Below, one piece after another: positions 17,310 to 26,353 of a DNA stretch of 64,000 bases. The number at the start of each line of letters is the position of its first letter. Within the stretch, counting starts at the first letter, position 1. This stretch comes from Mycolicibacterium brumae (lineage in GTDB: Bacteria; Actinomycetota; Actinomycetes; Mycobacteriales; Mycobacteriaceae). The position numbers and the translations under genes were made by a program. Under the pieces are notes generated by a model, which saw only the letters and a list, made by a program, of their open reading frames with translations, ran no database searches and was not told the origin of the DNA. The stretch is taken from the NCBI RefSeq assembly GCF_025215495.1, contig NZ_CP104302.1, positions 1,612,001 to 1,676,000 on the forward strand, in the 5' to 3' direction.

Positions 17310-17394
17310 CTGTTCAATGTGGCCTGCGTCACGCAAACTGGTGATCTCCCCTGTGCCCAATCCGGCATGTGCCCGAACCTGGAATGAGTGAACG

Positions 17395-19158
17395 TTGACG
17401 GAATCGACCCGCCGCACCGCCAAGCGCGCCACCAAGACCACCGCCAAGGCCCCCGCGAAGACGGCCGCCAAGGCCGCCGCGAAGACCCCGGCGCCCAAGG
17501 CCGCCCCGCGCAAACGCGCCGCCAAGGCCGCAGCCGTGGTCGAGGCGGTCGAGACCGCCGTCGCCGAAGCCGTTGAGGGCGCCGTCCTCGGGGCGGTCGC
17601 CGCCCACGTCGCGGAGAACGCCGCGGACGCGCCGGAGGTGAGCGTGGCGATGGACGCCGGATCGGCCTCCTCGCCGGTGTGGGGCGGGCGCCGCCGCACG
17701 CTGCGCAATATGTCCGAGGTGCGGCACTTCTTCCGCACCAACGACGTCCCGGTCTACTTCGTCGGCGCGACGCCGTTCAACCTGCTTGGCCTGGACCGCT
17801 GGGTGCGCCGGTTCTCCTTCGTCACCTACTACGACGCCTGGGACGGCGCGCACCCGCGGGTCTTCACCCCGAGCTACAAGCCCTACCAGGAGTTTCCCAG
17901 CGGCGAGGCGATCAACAACTGGCTGCTGCGCAACCCCGAGGTGCGCGCGTTCATGACCGAGGGCCTGGCCCCGGGGGTGCGGCCGAAGGTCGCGATGGTG
18001 TTCTTCGACGAGGAGACCGAGGCGATCTGCGCCGAGCTCGGCTACGACCTGATCCTGCCGTCGGCTGAACTGCGCGACCACCTGGACTCCAAGATCGTCA
18101 CCACCCGGCTCGGCGACGAGGCCGGCGCGCCGAGCGTGCCCAACGTGCTGACCAAGGTGGAGAGCTGGGAGGAGCTGACCGCCGCGGCCGAGGCCGCCGG
18201 GCTGGGCAGCGAACTGGTGGTGCAGACCCCCTACGGCGATTCCGGCAAGACCACCTTCTTCATCTCGTCGGAGGGCGATTGGCGCAAGCACGCCGACGAC
18301 ATCGTCGGCCAGGACATCAAGGTGATGCGCCGGATCAACAACCGGCCGATCGCGGTGGAGGCCGTCATCACCCGCTGCGGCACCATCGTCGGCCCGTTCA
18401 TGACCGAGCTCACCGGCTACGAGGAGCTGACCCCCTACCGCGGTGGCTGGTGCGGCAACGAGATGTTCCCGGAGGTGCTCACCTCCGAACGGCGCGCCGC
18501 GGCGACGCAATTGGTGCGCCGCCTGGGCGACCGGCTGGCCAATGAGGGCTACCGCGGCTTCTTCGAGGTCGACGTGCTGGTGGACACCGACGACGGCGAG
18601 GTCTACCTGGGCGAGCTGAACCCGCGGATCAGCGGCGCCACCTCGATCACCAATGTCACCGCCGGCGCCTACGCCGACGTCCCGCTGTTCCTGTTCCACC
18701 TGCTGGAGTACATGGGCGTGGAGTTCGACCTGGACGTCGACGAGATCAACGAGCGCTGGGTGGAGTTGGCCGCTGCCGATGAGTGGAGCCAGATGGTTAT
18801 CAAGGAGACCAACGACGCCGTCGAGCAGCTCGTCGCCACCCCGGCCACCGGCGCCTACTCGCTGGACTCCTCCGGCGCGCTGGTGTTCCGCCGCGCGGCC
18901 CTGGATTGGCATCAGCTGCAGTCCGAGGCCGACGCGTTCTTCCTGCGCATCTACCCGGTCGGGGACTACCGCTGGAAGGGCGCCGATCTGGGCGTGCTGG
19001 TGACCAAGGGCCGGCTGCAACGCGACCGCGCCCAAGGCGGCTCCGCGCTGACCATCCGGGCGCGGCACCTGATCGACTCGATCCGCGCCCAGTACTCGGG
19101 CGTGCCGCTGGCCGATCCGGGCGTTGCCGCCAATCCGGTCGCCGGCAAATACCTATGA
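17395..19158 (+). CDS. ATP-grasp ligase/carboxylase-like enzyme with Lys/Ala-rich histone-like tail
   Basis: This 587-residue protein has two parts. Residues about 5-50 are a Lys/Ala/Pro/Thr tail with AAKA- and KTAAK-type repeats, like histone H1 or the C-terminal tail of mycobacterial HupB. An acidic linker and an ATP-grasp enzyme follow. The glycine-rich loop (VQTPYGDSGKTTFF) and the metal-binding ELNPRISGATS motif are clear. ATP-grasp enzymes join a carboxylate to an amine or other nucleophile through an acyl phosphate; the substrate here is unknown. The start read is TTG 17395; an ATG at 17384 opens only a 4-codon frame ending on this TTG. The stop overlaps the next gene (ATGA), giving a three-gene unit with a serine hydrolase and a decarboxylase. 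Confidence 0.75.
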   Translation: MTESTRRTAKRATKTTAKAPAKTAAKAAAKTPAPKAAPRKRAAKAAAVVEAVETAVAEAVEGAVLGAVAAHVAENAADAPEVSVAMDAGSASSPVWGGRRRTLRNMSEVRHFFRTNDVPVYFVGATPFNLLGLDRWVRRFSFVTYYDAWDGAHPRVFTPSYKPYQEFPSGEAINNWLLRNPEVRAFMTEGLAPGVRPKVAMVFFDEETEAICAELGYDLILPSAELRDHLDSKIVTTRLGDEAGAPSVPNVLTKVESWEELTAAAEAAGLGSELVVQTPYGDSGKTTFFISSEGDWRKHADDIVGQDIKVMRRINNRPIAVEAVITRCGTIVGPFMTELTGYEELTPYRGGWCGNEMFPEVLTSERRAAATQLVRRLGDRLANEGYRGFFEVDVLVDTDDGEVYLGELNPRISGATSITNVTAGAYADVPLFLFHLLEYMGVEFDLDVDEINERWVELAAADEWSQMVIKETNDAVEQLVATPATGAYSLDSSGALVFRRAALDWHQLQSEADAFFLRIYPVGDYRWKGADLGVLVTKGRLQRDRAQGGSALTIRARHLIDSIRAQYSGVPLADPGVAANPVAGKYL

Positions 19159-20390
19159 TGGACCGGGTTTCGGTGAAGGAGCCGGACACGGGCGAAGGAG
19201 CGGGGATGCTGGGCGGCAACTCCGGACGCGTTCCCTCGGAGGTGACGCTGGACAACTGGCAGTCCGCGCCCAACCTGCACTGGACCTTCCAGCACATCGC
19301 GGACTTCCTGCCGACGGCCGTCATCGCGCGCGGCCAGGGTCGGATGGCGCACCTGCCCGACGAGCACACCGGCCTCGCCGACATCGCCGTCGAGTTGCCC
19401 GACGGCGAGTCGTCGACGGTCGGCGCGGTGATGGCGTCCACCGCCACCGACGGCTGGATCGTCACGCACCGCGGCCGGGTGCTGACCGAGGAATATCACG
19501 GCGGTATGCGCCCGGACACCCTGCACATCCTGATGTCGGTGTCCAAGACGCTGATCTCCGCGGTGGCCGGGGTGCTGCACGGCAGCGGCGCCCTCAACGT
19601 CGACGCGCTGGCCTCGTATTACGTTCCGGTGCTTGCCAATTCGGGCTATGCCGGGGCGACGGTCCGAAACCTGCTGGATATGCGTTCGGGTATCTCGTTC
19701 TCCGAGGAGTACCTGAACCCGGACGCCGAGGTGCGGGTGCTGGAACAGGCCATCGGCTGGGCGCCGCGCGAGCACCCGGGTGTGCCGGCGACCATGTACG
19801 ACTTCCTGCTGACGCTCAAGCAGAAGTCGCTGCACGGCGGCCCGTTCGAGTACCGGTCCTGTGAGACCGACGTGCTGGGCTGGGTGTGCGAGGCCGCCGC
19901 CGGCATCCGGATGCCGCAGCTGATGTCGCAGGCGGTGTGGAGCCGGATCGGCGCCGCGCACGACGCGAACATCGGCGTCGACTCGATGGGCACCGGCATG
20001 TTCGACGGTGGCATCAGCGCCTGCCTGGCCGACCTGGTGCGGTTCGGGTCGCTGTACCTCAACAACGGGGTGTCGCTGCTGGGCGAGCAGGTGCTGCCGC
20101 TGGCCTGGGTGGCCGACACCCTGGCCGGTGGGCCGGACTCCCGGCAGGCGTTCCAGTTCAGCCCGGACGACAACCGGATGCCCGGCGGCATGTACCGCAA
20201 TCAGGTCTGGTTCCCGTACCCGGGCAACGACGTGCTGCTGTGCCTGGGCATCCACGGCCAGATGATCTACGTCAACCGGCCGGCCGGGGTGGTGGCCGCC
20301 AAACTGTCCAGCTGGCCGCTGCCGCAGCACGCCCACATGCTGTTCTCCACCATCCGCGCGTTCGACGCGGTGTCGGCCGAATTGCGTTGA
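19155..20390 (+). CDS. Serine hydrolase, class C beta-lactamase/DD-peptidase fold
   Basis: This 411-residue protein has the S-x-x-K nucleophile motif SVSK (S128 to K131) in HILMSVSKTLISAVAGVL and a later FEYRSCETDVLGW segment where the Tyr motif is expected. No signal peptide is seen, so it is probably cytoplasmic, unlike true beta-lactamases. This fits an amidase or esterase acting on a small metabolite or conjugate. The ATG overlaps the ATP-grasp stop, which suggests that the ligase and hydrolase work on the same compound, for example making and removing an amide. That role is inference. Confidence 0.8.
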   Translation: MMDRVSVKEPDTGEGAGMLGGNSGRVPSEVTLDNWQSAPNLHWTFQHIADFLPTAVIARGQGRMAHLPDEHTGLADIAVELPDGESSTVGAVMASTATDGWIVTHRGRVLTEEYHGGMRPDTLHILMSVSKTLISAVAGVLHGSGALNVDALASYYVPVLANSGYAGATVRNLLDMRSGISFSEEYLNPDAEVRVLEQAIGWAPREHPGVPATMYDFLLTLKQKSLHGGPFEYRSCETDVLGWVCEAAAGIRMPQLMSQAVWSRIGAAHDANIGVDSMGTGMFDGGISACLADLVRFGSLYLNNGVSLLGEQVLPLAWVADTLAGGPDSRQAFQFSPDDNRMPGGMYRNQVWFPYPGNDVLLCLGIHGQMIYVNRPAGVVAAKLSSWPLPQHAHMLFSTIRAFDAVSAELR

Positions 20391-20413
20391 AAGACGCTGG
20401 GTTGAAAGACAAT

Positions 20414-23242
20414 ATGCAACGATTCAACAAGCCACGCCGGTTGCGGGTGTCCGCGCTGGCGGCCGCCGCCAACCCGTCCTACCAGCGCCTGGACACCTGG
20501 AATCTGCTCGACGACTCCTGTCGCCAGCTGGCCGCGGTGCACCGCGCCGGCATCGAGTGCGACTCCGAGGTGACCCGGGTGCGCCGACTGCTGGACCGGA
20601 TCGGCGCCTACGAGCGGTATTGGCTCTACCCGGGCCAGGACAGCGTGGACCGGTTCCGGCGCTACCTGGACGGTATGGAGACCGAACGGCTGGCCGAGGA
20701 GGTCACCCTGGCGGTGCGATTGCTGTCGGAGTACGGGGCGCGGGCCGTGCTGTTCGACACCACCACCCCGCTGGAGGACCAGGAGCTGGTCGCCCGCGCC
20801 AAGCATCAGCAGTTCTACACCGTGCTGATCGCCGACGACGCCCCGGCGGCCACCTCCGACAACCTCGCCGACCAGTTGCGGGCGCTGCGCAACCCGAACG
20901 ACGATGTGCTGTTCGAGCCGCTGGTGGTCTCCAGCGTCGAGGACGCGATCTGCGCGGCCGCGCTCAACGGCGACATCCAGGCCGCGGTCATCCGCCACGA
21001 TCTGCCGTTGCGGTCCAAGTCGCGGCTGCCGCTGATGACCACGCTGCTCGGCGTGGAGAAGCATGCCGTGGTCACCGACCGCACCCACGACTGGGTGGAG
21101 TGCGGAGAGTGGATCCGCGAACTGCGCCCGCACATCGACCTCTACCTGCTGACCGACGAGTCGATCGCCGCGGTCAGCGAGGAAGAGCCCGATATCTACG
21201 ACCGCACGTTCTACCGGCTCAACGACACCACCGACCTGCACTCCACCGTCACCGCGGGGATCCGCAACCGGTTCACCACCCCGTTCTTCGACGCGCTGCG
21301 CGCCTACGCCGCCGCTCCGGTCGGCCAGTTCCACGCGCTGCCGGTGGCCCGGGGCGCGTCGATCTTCAATTCGAAGTCGTTGCGGGACATGGGTGAGTTC
21401 TACGGCCGCAATATCTTCATGGCCGAAACCTCGTCCACCTCGGGCGGTTTGGACTCGCTGCTGGATCCGCACGGCGCGATCCGGGAGGCCAAGGTGAAGG
21501 CCGCCAAGACCTGGCGCTCGGACCGCACCTACTTCTCCACCAACGGCACCTCGACGGCGAACAAGATCGTCGTGCAGACCCTGACCCGGCCCGGCGACAT
21601 CGTGCTGATCGACCGCAACTGCCACAAGTCGCACCACTACGGCTTGGTGCTGGCCGGCGCCAACCCGTACTACCTGGACGCCTACCCGCTGGAGGACTAC
21701 GCCATCTACGGCGCGGTGTCGCTGCGCACCGTCAAGAAGGCGCTGCTGGACCTGGAGGCGGCCGGTCAGCTGCACCGGGTGCGGATGCTGCTGCTGACCA
21801 ACTGCACCTTCGACGGCATCGTCTACAACCCGCGCCGGGTGATGGAGGAGGTGCTGGCCATCAAGCCGGACATCTGCTTCCTGTGGGACGAGGCCTGGTA
21901 CGCGTTCGCCACCGCCGTGCCGTGGGCGCGGCAGCGCACCGCGATGATCGCCGCCGATCAGCTCGAGGAGATGTTGGCCTCGCCGCGCTACGCCGAGGAC
22001 TACGAGCAGTGGCAGCAGGAGATGGCCGGCGTCGACAAGTCGGAGTGGCTGGATCGTCGGCTCTTCCCGGACCCGAAGAAGGCCCGGGTGCGGGTCTACT
22101 CGACGCACTCCACCCACAAGTCGCTGTCGGCGCTGCGGCAGGCCTCGATGCTGCACATTCGGGATCAGGACTTCAACGCCAAGGCCCGAGACTCCTTCGA
22201 CGAGGCGTTTCTGACCCACACCTCCACCTCGCCGAACCAGCAGCTGCTGGCCTCGCTGGATCTGGCCCGTCGTCAGGTCGACATCGAGGGCTTCCAGATG
22301 GTGCGCTCGGCGTACAACATGGCGCTGGCGTTCCGGCAGCGGGTCGCCAACGACCGGCTGATCAGCAAGTGGTTCCGCATCCTGGAGGAAGGCGACCTGG
22401 TGCCGGAGAATTTCCGGCCGTCCCGGGTCAGCGCCTACCGGCAGAACAGCGACGGGGTGCTCGACGGTTGGAACGAGGCCTGGCGCTCGGATGAGTTCGT
22501 GCTCGACCCGACCCGGGTGACGCTCTACATCGGCAAGACCGGGATGAACGGCTTCGCGTTCCGCGAAGACGTGCTGATGAAGCGCTTCGGCATCCAGATC
22601 AATAAGACCTCGATCAACTCGGTGCTGTTGATCTTCACCATCGGCGTGACCTGGTCCAGCGTGCACTACCTGCTCGACGCGTTGCGCCGGGTCGCCGAGG
22701 GCTTGGACCGGGAGCGGGCCGAGGCCAGCCGCGCCGACCTGATTCTGGCCGAGCGCAAGGTCGTCGAAATGACCGAGGATCTGCCGCCGCTGCCGAACTT
22801 CAGCGAGTTCGACCAGGCCTTCCGCCGCGACCCGGACGGCGCGTACGGCGATATGCGCACCGCCTTCTACGCCGGGTATGAGGAGTCCGACCGGGAATAC
22901 CTGCAGCTGGGCGAGGCCGGACGGCGTATCGCCGAGGGCCGCACCCTGGTGTCGACGACGTTCGTGGTGCCGTATCCGCCGGGGTTCCCGGTGCTGGTGC
23001 CCGGACAGGTCATCTCCAAGCAGATCCTGTACTTCCTGGCGCAGCTCGACGTCAAGGAGATCCACGGCTACAACCCGGAGCTGGGATTGTCGGTGTTCAC
23101 CCAGGAGCTGCTGGACCGGCTGACCCGGGTGCGCAGCGGGATGGCGGAGCTGGCTGACACCGGTGGCCGCCCGGCCAAGGCGATGGTGGACAGCGAGACC
23201 ATCGAGACGGTGTCGGATCAGGACCAGGACGCCAACGCCTGA
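20414..23242 (+). CDS. Large PLP-dependent Orn/Lys/Arg decarboxylase
   Basis: This 942-residue fold-type I decarboxylase of the basic amino acid family has an N-terminal wing/receiver-like part (1-300). The PLP lysine is K569 in STHSTHKSLSAL, preceded by FLWDEAWYAF, and TYFSTNGTSTANKIV is the cofactor-phosphate region. It removes CO2 from arginine, lysine or ornithine. Arginine is attractive because agmatine deiminase and N-carbamoylputrescine amidase are encoded nearby. ATG 20414 follows a doubled GTTGAAAGAC stretch and has no strong ribosome site, so translation may depend on the upstream gene. Substrate choice cannot be read from the sequence. Confidence 0.85.
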   Translation: MQRFNKPRRLRVSALAAAANPSYQRLDTWNLLDDSCRQLAAVHRAGIECDSEVTRVRRLLDRIGAYERYWLYPGQDSVDRFRRYLDGMETERLAEEVTLAVRLLSEYGARAVLFDTTTPLEDQELVARAKHQQFYTVLIADDAPAATSDNLADQLRALRNPNDDVLFEPLVVSSVEDAICAAALNGDIQAAVIRHDLPLRSKSRLPLMTTLLGVEKHAVVTDRTHDWVECGEWIRELRPHIDLYLLTDESIAAVSEEEPDIYDRTFYRLNDTTDLHSTVTAGIRNRFTTPFFDALRAYAAAPVGQFHALPVARGASIFNSKSLRDMGEFYGRNIFMAETSSTSGGLDSLLDPHGAIREAKVKAAKTWRSDRTYFSTNGTSTANKIVVQTLTRPGDIVLIDRNCHKSHHYGLVLAGANPYYLDAYPLEDYAIYGAVSLRTVKKALLDLEAAGQLHRVRMLLLTNCTFDGIVYNPRRVMEEVLAIKPDICFLWDEAWYAFATAVPWARQRTAMIAADQLEEMLASPRYAEDYEQWQQEMAGVDKSEWLDRRLFPDPKKARVRVYSTHSTHKSLSALRQASMLHIRDQDFNAKARDSFDEAFLTHTSTSPNQQLLASLDLARRQVDIEGFQMVRSAYNMALAFRQRVANDRLISKWFRILEEGDLVPENFRPSRVSAYRQNSDGVLDGWNEAWRSDEFVLDPTRVTLYIGKTGMNGFAFREDVLMKRFGIQINKTSINSVLLIFTIGVTWSSVHYLLDALRRVAEGLDRERAEASRADLILAERKVVEMTEDLPPLPNFSEFDQAFRRDPDGAYGDMRTAFYAGYEESDREYLQLGEAGRRIAEGRTLVSTTFVVPYPPGFPVLVPGQVISKQILYFLAQLDVKEIHGYNPELGLSVFTQELLDRLTRVRSGMAELADTGGRPAKAMVDSETIETVSDQDQDANA

Positions 23243-23345
23243 GTCGAGCCGGCGAGGAACGAGCCGGCGAAGAGCTCAGGCGCATCAACAACGCCTGAGT
23301 CGAGCCGGCGAGGAACGAGCCGGCGAAGAGCTCAGGCGCATCCAC
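23234..23345. repeat. Two tandem copies of a 56-bp repeat with hairpin ends
   Basis: Copies at 23234-23289 and 23290-23345 differ at one base near the end. The first copy starts inside the last codons and stop of the decarboxylase gene. Each unit has an 8-bp perfect inverted repeat (CGCCTGAG at 23236-23243 and CTCAGGCG at 23275-23282 in copy one), with a repeated GAGCCGGCGA core between. The hairpins could end transcription of the decarboxylase gene. Confidence 0.85.
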
Positions 23346-23367
23346 GCCGCCTGACAAAAGCGTGATT

Positions 23368-23398
23368 TTGTCCGATCTGTTTCGACATTCTGTACATT
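23368..23398 (+). promoter_or_regulatory. Promoter of the PucR-type regulator gene (leaderless)
   Basis: TTGTCC (23368-23373) and TACATT (23393-23398) form a plausible -35/-10 pair with a 19-base spacer in an AT-richer stretch. The -10 ends seven bases before GTG 23406, so the transcript would begin at the start codon. Confidence 0.5.
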
Positions 23399-23405
23399 CA
23401 GCTGC

Positions 23406-24950
23406 GTGACGGTTCCGGTGCGCTGGGTGCTCGACCAGCCGGACCTGCAGCTGCGGCTGCTGGCCGGGCGGGCCGGCGCCGGCCGCGAGGTCAATCTGGT
23501 GCTGACCACCGAACTCGCCGATCCCGCCGAATGGCTCAGCGGGGGAGAGCTGGTGCTCACCACCGGCATCAGCCTGCCCACCGACGACCGGGGCCGCCGG
23601 AACTACCTGCGCACGCTGGCCGAAAGCGGGGTCGCCGCCGTCGGATTCGGCACCGGGCTGACCTTCGACGAGGTACCCGCCGACCTCATCGCCGACGCCG
23701 AACAACTGGGCCTGCCGCTGATCCAGGTGCCCCGGCGCACCCCGTTCGCGGCGATCGTCCAGCGGGTCGGCTCCCGGCTGGCCGCACTGCAGTACGACGC
23801 CGTGCTGCGGGCCTCGCGCGCCCAGCCGCGGATGAGCCGGGCGGTGGTCAGCGACGGCCCGGCCGGGGTGGCCGCCGAACTGGGCCGGGCGTTGAAATCC
23901 GCGGTCGTGGTGCTCGACCCCGCCGGCGCCGTCATCGCGTCGCACCCGCCGAATCTCAACGTCACCACCGTCAACCTGGTCCGGGACTCGGTGGAGCCCG
24001 GCGCGGACTCGGCGGTGCGGGTGCTGGCCGACGGCACCACCGTCGCCGCCCAGGACATCCGGGCCGGCGGCCGCTCGCACGGCCTGCTCGCCGTGGTCAG
24101 CCCCTCCGGGCTGAGCCCGATCGACCAGGTGCTGCTCGGCCACGCGAACTCGCTGCTGGCGCTGGACTTCGAGAAACCGGTCCGCTTGCAGGACACCCGC
24201 AGGCAGCTCAACGAGGTGGCGCTCGGCCTGCTGCTGGCCTCCGACGACGGCCGCGAGCCGGCCTGGGCGCAGCTGGCCGCGGCCGCCGACGCCAAGGGCC
24301 GGATCCGGGTGCTGGTCATCGAGGCCGACGCAGAGGCGAACGACAAGGACCACCGGCGCCGGATGAAGGCCGCGTTGGCGCGCGCGCTGGAGGCCGCCGG
24401 GCGCCCGGTGTTCGTCGTCGACACCGCCGCGTCGCTCACCGTGCTGCTGCCGGGCACGGTCACCGCGGCCGGCGCGGCGGCGCTGCTGGCCGGGCTGGGC
24501 CGATCCGCGCGCGCGTCGGCGCGCAGCGGGCTGAGCGGCGTGCACCCGCTGGAACGGCTCACCGACGCCGCGCGCGACGCCCGGATGGCCGCCTCCATCG
24601 CCGACCGCGGCGGGGACCCACTGGAATTCGGCGCGCTGACCGGCAGCGCGCTGCTGGCGTTCGGGCAGAGCCGTGAGGTGCTGATGGTGCTCGGGGCGAT
24701 GCTGACCCCGGTGATCGAGCACGACGCCGCCTACGGCACCGGCCTGATGCCCGCGCTGCGGGCGTTCCTGGAAGCCAACGGGCACTGGGAGTCCGCGTCG
24801 GCCGCCATCGGCGTGCACCGCCACACCATGCGCAAACGCATCGAGCAGGCCGCCGAACTGCTGGGCTGCGACCTCGGGCTGGCCCGGGTCCGCGCCGAGC
24901 TGCTGCTGGCCATCCTGGCCCAAGCACCCGACACCGAGGCGCCGACCTAG
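23406..24950 (+). CDS. PucR-family transcriptional regulator
   Basis: This 514-residue protein has an N-terminal PucR ligand-binding domain (about 1-125, with ELADPAEWLSGGELVLTTG), a central GGDEF-like part, and a C-terminal helix-turn-helix of the HTH_30 type (FLEANGHWESASAAIGVHRHTMRKRI, about 455-485). Such regulators control purine, GABA or polyamine catabolism in actinobacteria. Its place after the agmatine/GABA/decarboxylase region suggests that it senses one of those metabolites. Its GTG start appears leaderless. A long antisense frame over this gene and pafA is a composition artefact. Confidence 0.85.
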   Translation: MTVPVRWVLDQPDLQLRLLAGRAGAGREVNLVLTTELADPAEWLSGGELVLTTGISLPTDDRGRRNYLRTLAESGVAAVGFGTGLTFDEVPADLIADAEQLGLPLIQVPRRTPFAAIVQRVGSRLAALQYDAVLRASRAQPRMSRAVVSDGPAGVAAELGRALKSAVVVLDPAGAVIASHPPNLNVTTVNLVRDSVEPGADSAVRVLADGTTVAAQDIRAGGRSHGLLAVVSPSGLSPIDQVLLGHANSLLALDFEKPVRLQDTRRQLNEVALGLLLASDDGREPAWAQLAAAADAKGRIRVLVIEADAEANDKDHRRRMKAALARALEAAGRPVFVVDTAASLTVLLPGTVTAAGAAALLAGLGRSARASARSGLSGVHPLERLTDAARDARMAASIADRGGDPLEFGALTGSALLAFGQSREVLMVLGAMLTPVIEHDAAYGTGLMPALRAFLEANGHWESASAAIGVHRHTMRKRIEQAAELLGCDLGLARVRAELLLAILAQAPDTEAPT

Positions 24951-24973
24951 GCGCCGGAGACTGCCGCACGCCG

Positions 24974-24979
24974 TAAGCT
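24974..24979 (+). promoter_or_regulatory. -10 box of pafA (leaderless)
   Basis: TAAGCT ends seven bases before the GTG start of pafA, which has no Shine-Dalgarno sequence. This matches the leaderless layout seen for several other genes here. Confidence 0.5.
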
Positions 24980-24986
24980 CGACTGC

Positions 24987-26345
24987 GTGCAGCGACGGAT
25001 CATGGGCATCGAAACCGAATTCGGCGTGACCTGCACGTTCCACGGTCACCGCCGACTCTCGCCGGACGAGGTGGCCCGCTACCTGTTCCGCCGGGTGGTG
25101 TCCTGGGGCCGCAGCTCGAACGTCTTCCTGCGCAACGGCGCGCGCCTCTACCTGGACGTGGGCAGCCACCCCGAGTACGCGACCGCCGAATGCGACAACC
25201 TGCGCCAGCTGGTCACCCACGACCGGGCCGGTGAGCGGGTGCTCGAGGATCTGCTCGTCGACGCCGAACAGCGGCTGGTCGACGAAGGCATCGGCGGCGA
25301 CATCTACCTGTTCAAGAACAACACCGACTCCGCCGGCAACTCCTATGGCTGCCACGAGAACTTCCTCATCGTCCGGGCCGGCGAGTTCTCCCGGATCTCC
25401 GACGTGCTGCTGCCGTTCCTGGTCACCCGCCAGCTGATCTGCGGCGCCGGCAAGGTGCTGCAAACCCCCAAGGCCGCCACGTTCTGTCTGAGCCAGCGCG
25501 CCGAACACATCTGGGAAGGCGTCTCCAGCGCCACCACCCGCAGCCGCCCGATCATCAACACCCGCGACGAGCCGCACGCCGACGCCGAGAAGTACCGCCG
25601 GCTGCACGTCATCGTCGGCGACTCCAATATGAGCGAGACCACCACCATGCTGAAGGTGGGCAGCGCGTCGCTGGTGCTGGAGATGATCGAGGCCGGCGTG
25701 CCGTTCCGGGATTTCGCACTGGACAACCCGATCCGGGCGATCCGCGAGGTCAGCCACGACGTGACCGGCAAGCGCCCGGTGCGGCTGGCCGGCGGTCGCC
25801 AGGCCAGCGCCCTGGACATCCAGCGCGAGTACCACGCCCGCGCGGTGGAGTACCTGAAGACCCGGGAGCCCGACGCCCAGCTGGAGCAGGTCGTCGACCT
25901 GTGGGGCCGCCAGCTCGACGCGGTGGAGAGCCAGGACTTCGCCAAGGTCGACACCGAGATCGACTGGGTGATCAAACGCAAACTGTTCCAGCGTTACCTG
26001 GACCGCTACGACTGGGAGCTGTCGAACCCTAAGATCGCGCAGCTGGACCTGGCGTATCACGACATCAAACGCGGCCGCGGGGTGTTCGACCTGCTGGCCC
26101 GCAAGGGCCTGGCCGCCCGGGTCACCACCGACGAGGAGATTGACGCCGCGGTCACCACCCCGCCGCAGACCACCCGGGCCAAACTGCGCGGAGAGTTCAT
26201 CGCCGCGGCCCAGGACAACGGGCGCGACTTCACCGTCGACTGGGTGCACCTCAAACTCAACGACCAGGCTCAGCGCACGGTGCTGTGCAAGGACCCGTTC
26301 CGCAGCGTCGACGAGCGGGTGGACCGGCTCATCGCCAGCATGTAG
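24987..26345 (+). CDS. pafA: Pup-protein ligase
   Basis: This 452-residue ligase forms the isopeptide bond between deamidated Pup and substrate lysines, tagging proteins for the mycobacterial proteasome. The N-terminal [14 protein letters not shown] holds the catalytic, metal-binding glutamate region. [28 protein letters not shown] and [22 protein letters not shown] are characteristic. It is PafA rather than the related deamidase Dop, judged by the start region and length. In other mycobacteria pafA lies close to pafB and pafC; here about 5.3 kb of other genes and an insertion sequence separate them. Confidence 0.96.
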   Translation: MQRRIMGIETEFGVTCTFHGHRRLSPDEVARYLFRRVVSWGRSSNVFLRNGARLYLDVGSHPEYATAECDNLRQLVTHDRAGERVLEDLLVDAEQRLVDEGIGGDIYLFKNNTDSAGNSYGCHENFLIVRAGEFSRISDVLLPFLVTRQLICGAGKVLQTPKAATFCLSQRAEHIWEGVSSATTRSRPIINTRDEPHADAEKYRRLHVIVGDSNMSETTTMLKVGSASLVLEMIEAGVPFRDFALDNPIRAIREVSHDVTGKRPVRLAGGRQASALDIQREYHARAVEYLKTREPDAQLEQVVDLWGRQLDAVESQDFAKVDTEIDWVIKRKLFQRYLDRYDWELSNPKIAQLDLAYHDIKRGRGVFDLLARKGLAARVTTDEEIDAAVTTPPQTTRAKLRGEFIAAAQDNGRDFTVDWVHLKLNDQAQRTVLCKDPFRSVDERVDRLIASM

Positions 26346-26353
26346 CCGCCGCG

